Part shown: positions 61,981 through 64,000 of the stretch, in pieces
Numbering within the stretch: position 1 is the stretch's first letter
Layout of the letters: each line of letters starts with the position of its first letter
Source: Paenibacillus dendritiformis
GTDB taxonomy: Bacteria; Bacillota; Bacilli; Paenibacillales; Paenibacillaceae
Reading direction: 5' to 3'
Assembly (NCBI RefSeq): GCF_945605565.1
Contig: NZ_OX216966.1
Coordinates: 3,340,001-3,404,000 of the forward strand
DNA length: 64,000 nucleotides
Notes under the pieces: model-generated
The model's database searches: none
Seen by the model: the letters and a program-made list of their open reading frames with translations, nothing else
Told to the model about the DNA's origin: nothing
Made by a program: the position numbers and the translations under genes

Positions 61981-62571
61981 ATGAAGAAACAGCTCATCGC
62001 CGCAATCATAGCCGGCGCGGCGGTTCTCGGGACAAGCTTGGTTCCGGCAGCCGATGCGGCGGCGAAGACGGCGCAGACAACTCGGGCGAGCCAACCGGCA
62101 GTCATCACGCTGGATCAGAAAAACAGCTTCATGATAAGCGGCGTTCATATGGGGATGGGCAAGGGGAAGGCCGAGAAGGTTCTCGGCAAGCCGAAGAAGC
62201 TTGTCCGCCTGGACGAGGAAGAGGGGTACTTCGATCTCGAAGCGAGATACGGCAATTTTACGATTTATTACCTGGAACAATCCGTTCAGAGTATGGATGG
62301 GATTATCAGCGCTTCGAATCTCAAGAAGTTTCTCAATACATATGAGGGCCCCGTCTACACAGTCGAGGACAACCATTTTGCTTTACCGGACGGCAAAAAG
62401 ACGATTTTGTTCGTGCGGATAGAAGAGAAAAACTGCGCCATAAATGTATTGCTCCATGACGGCAATTTCGATATGGCCGTGGAGTCGGGCTGGTATCCGG
62501 AAGCGAGCAAGCAAGACGTGCTGACCGCCCTTGCCGCTAAAGCGGCCGCCAAAGCCAAAGCAAAGAAATAG
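61981..62571 (+). CDS. Secreted hypothetical protein with Ala/Lys tail
   Basis: The 196-residue protein has a signal peptide (MKKQLIAAIIAGAAVLGTSL, cleavage near residue 26). The mature part has GVHMGMGKGKAEKVLGKPKK, recalling the SmpA/OmlA-like or CAP-associated BLIP fold, a strand-rich middle (ARYGNFTIYYLEQ, KTILFVRIEEK) and a C-terminal AAKAAAKAKAKK tail that might bind wall polymers or nucleic acid. GGGGGAATAAC precedes the ATG. The function is unknown. Confidence 0.78.
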   Translation: MKKQLIAAIIAGAAVLGTSLVPAADAAAKTAQTTRASQPAVITLDQKNSFMISGVHMGMGKGKAEKVLGKPKKLVRLDEEEGYFDLEARYGNFTIYYLEQSVQSMDGIISASNLKKFLNTYEGPVYTVEDNHFALPDGKKTILFVRIEEKNCAINVLLHDGNFDMAVESGWYPEASKQDVLTALAAKAAAKAKAKK

Positions 62572-62581
62572 GCATCAAGCA

Positions 62582-62621
62582 AGCCACCTGTCCGCATTGC
62601 CGGGAAGGTGGCTTCTCTTAT
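62582..62621. terminator. Two-way terminator
   Basis: AAGCCACCT pairs with AGGTGGCTT across a region with more pairing, between two converging genes. Confidence 0.75.
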
Positions 62622-62650
62622 GTCCGGCAAGCCGGATCAACAATTAAGAT

Positions 62651-63826
62651 TTAGAACATATCGTAAAAGAACGGCTGGAGACGGGGAATGAGCCGTTCCA
62701 GCTTCGCGACCGCCGCTTCCGAGCCGTGAAGCATGCCAAGCTGATGCAGCTCGTCCGGCCGGCGGTAACTGAAAAGAAGCGTAGTCAGCGCAAGGATAGA
62801 TAAGCGCAATTCATTGTCCCCGACAGCTTCCGGCCTTGTATGGCGACCGATAATCTTCATTTCGCCGTCCTGGAGCGAGACGCTGAGATTGTTCCATTCC
62901 GCGTGCGGATCGTCGATATGGAGGAGGAGCGCTTCGTCCAAGCCCTGCCATTGGAACGGATAGCGGGCAAGGAACGCCTCAGCGTCGACGATGCGTCCCA
63001 TAACAAGCGGCGTCGCATCTCGCGTAATGCGCGGGTTGCGCAGTGCGAAGTTCAATGGCTCGTCCGGAGCGGCCCACAGTTCCACCTGCTCGACCATCGA
63101 ATCATGCTGGCAGATGAAATTCCACAGCCCGATGCGGGCTTCTCCGTTCAGCGGAACGAATTCCTTCACCTTCATGCGCGAATCCTTCACTTCATACATC
63201 ATATAGCCTTGCGGGTTCTTGCCTTCGTCATAATAGACGGCGGCGAACATATTCCCATAGACCGCATGCAGCCAGCGGTCGGTGGTGCGCTTCAGCATGC
63301 CCGCATGCCGCTGGGCAAATTGATCGTACACCTGCTCCAGATCTTCGGAATGGTTCGCTTTCGAATAGCGGCGTATGATGCCGCCGGGTGCAGGCTGCAG
63401 CGGGACGAGATCCGATTTGGCATAGACGCTGCGGCAGTAATCGGTGATCAGTTCCCAGCCATATTTGCGGTAAAAGGATACGGAGAACGGATGCAGCATG
63501 GATATGGTCTGCCCAGCCTCCTTCATGACGGCAAGCAGATGAGTCAGCAGCCCTTTGACATAGCCTTGGCGGCGGTATTCAGGATAGGTGGCAACGCTGC
63601 CGATTCCGCCCATGCGGAATGCCTCGCCTTCCAGATAGATGTCGAAGGGGATGAGATGCGCCTTGGCGGCCACCTCGCCGTCCTCCACGACGCCGAAGAT
63701 GCGATGCTGCTTGAGTCGCTCGAATCTCGCTTCCCGTTCCTGTTCCGGCACCTGATATTGAAATGCGTATTCCGACAGGCGGATGGCTTCCGGGAAATGG
63801 GCTTCGGTCAATTGAATGATATTCAT
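62651..63826 (-). CDS. Eis-type GNAT acetyltransferase
   Basis: The 391-residue protein has an N-terminal GNAT domain with the CoA site SVATYPEYRRQGYVKGLLTH (R-R-Q-G-Y-V), followed by MLHPFSVSFYRKYGWEL, a second GNAT-like domain, and a C-terminal SCP2-like fold (VSLQDGEMKIIGRHTRPEAV). This three-part layout is that of Eis proteins, which acetylate amines in several positions and in other bacteria can inactivate aminoglycosides. The AAGGAGGAGATACG site precedes the ATG at 63826. The true substrate is unknown. Confidence 0.9.
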   Translation of the reverse strand: MNIIQLTEAHFPEAIRLSEYAFQYQVPEQEREARFERLKQHRIFGVVEDGEVAAKAHLIPFDIYLEGEAFRMGGIGSVATYPEYRRQGYVKGLLTHLLAVMKEAGQTISMLHPFSVSFYRKYGWELITDYCRSVYAKSDLVPLQPAPGGIIRRYSKANHSEDLEQVYDQFAQRHAGMLKRTTDRWLHAVYGNMFAAVYYDEGKNPQGYMMYEVKDSRMKVKEFVPLNGEARIGLWNFICQHDSMVEQVELWAAPDEPLNFALRNPRITRDATPLVMGRIVDAEAFLARYPFQWQGLDEALLLHIDDPHAEWNNLSVSLQDGEMKIIGRHTRPEAVGDNELRLSILALTTLLFSYRRPDELHQLGMLHGSEAAVAKLERLIPRLQPFFYDMF

Positions 63827-63911
63827 CGTATCTCCTCCTTGTCATTCCATTATGATCCAGGGCATGGAAGGAATGCAAGCGCGAAGTAAGCGGTTCCGGC
63901 ATTCCGGCATC

Positions 63912-63954
63912 GAAAAAAGGAGCCTTCCGAGTCGGTTCGGACAGGCTCCTCTGT
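63912..63954 (-). terminator. Minus-strand terminator at the right edge
   Basis: Read on the minus strand, AGGAGCCT pairs with AGGCTCCT followed by TTTTTTC, so it would end a leftward gene from beyond the window. The last 50 bases may contain that gene's end, but the frame cannot be fixed. Confidence 0.6.
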
Positions 63955-64000
63955 TACTCTTCACTATGTTGGGCTCAGGCTTGCTTCGACATCGAATACG

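Overview
The window looks like chromosomal DNA of a spore-forming Bacillota of the Paenibacillus type. The signs are a GC content a little above 50 per cent, strong AGGAGG-type Shine-Dalgarno sites with frequent GTG and TTG starts, SLH-domain and lipoprotein surface proteins, a YtaF sporulation membrane protein, c-di-AMP and glycine riboswitches of Bacillota type, a Bacillus-type Zur box, and gcvT-gcvPA-gcvPB with a split P protein. The genus is an inference from style and gene content, since no rRNA or tRNA gene is present. No prophage or CRISPR array was seen.

Layout. 1-8450: surface and housekeeping genes (c-di-AMP-controlled CAP protein, SLH/BsuPI protein, aromatic-acid exporter, MFS pump with a TetR regulator, hydrolase, histidine phosphatase, FabZ-like hotdog protein). 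8550-17170: two paralogous oligopeptide-type solute-binding lipoproteins, each with the same promoter and long leader. They are separated by about 4.6 kb of accessory DNA: an IS200-type remnant, two copies of a module coding a tiny basic peptide, a decayed unknown gene, a deleted group II intron sitting just after a terminator, two candidate small RNAs, three small secreted proteins bracketed by inverted terminators, and a two-gene micro-operon. This island is the most unusual part of the window. 17250-20990: acetyltransferase, carbamate kinase with no ordinary start codon, a 53-aa protein and a PASTA-tailed pseudokinase.

21000-26120: the glycine cleavage system. gcvT-gcvPA-gcvPB runs left and gcvH runs right from a shared intergenic region; each transcript has its own tandem glycine riboswitch, and a Fur-like palindrome lies between the promoters. 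26250-36980: DUF2935 protein, a 1515-residue Vpr-type S8 protease with SLH domains, MBL hydrolase, aldo/keto reductase, SDR, ytaF and an XRE-DUF1232 regulator. 37070-39570: feoA and an feoB split into separate GTPase and membrane-gate genes, with a Fur-like site. 39740-43250: acetyltransferase, DsbA-like thioredoxin, FtsW/RodA protein, then a Zur box and ZagA-type GTPase.

44500-64000: glycosyltransferase (preceded by a dead epimerase), PIG-L deacetylase, oligoendopeptidase F, lactonase, cyclophilin lipoprotein, a 50-bp minisatellite, EamA transporter, fumarase C, GH18 enzyme without a signal peptide, a cupredoxin lipoprotein with a CuA-like motif next to a broken membrane gene, pentapeptide protein, YdjM-type protein, zinc alcohol dehydrogenase, an ABC ATPase/permease pair, a secreted protein and an Eis-type acetyltransferase.

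Metal control (Fur-like sites at gcv and feo, Zur at zagA) and riboswitch control (c-di-AMP, glycine) are the main regulatory themes visible in the sequence.
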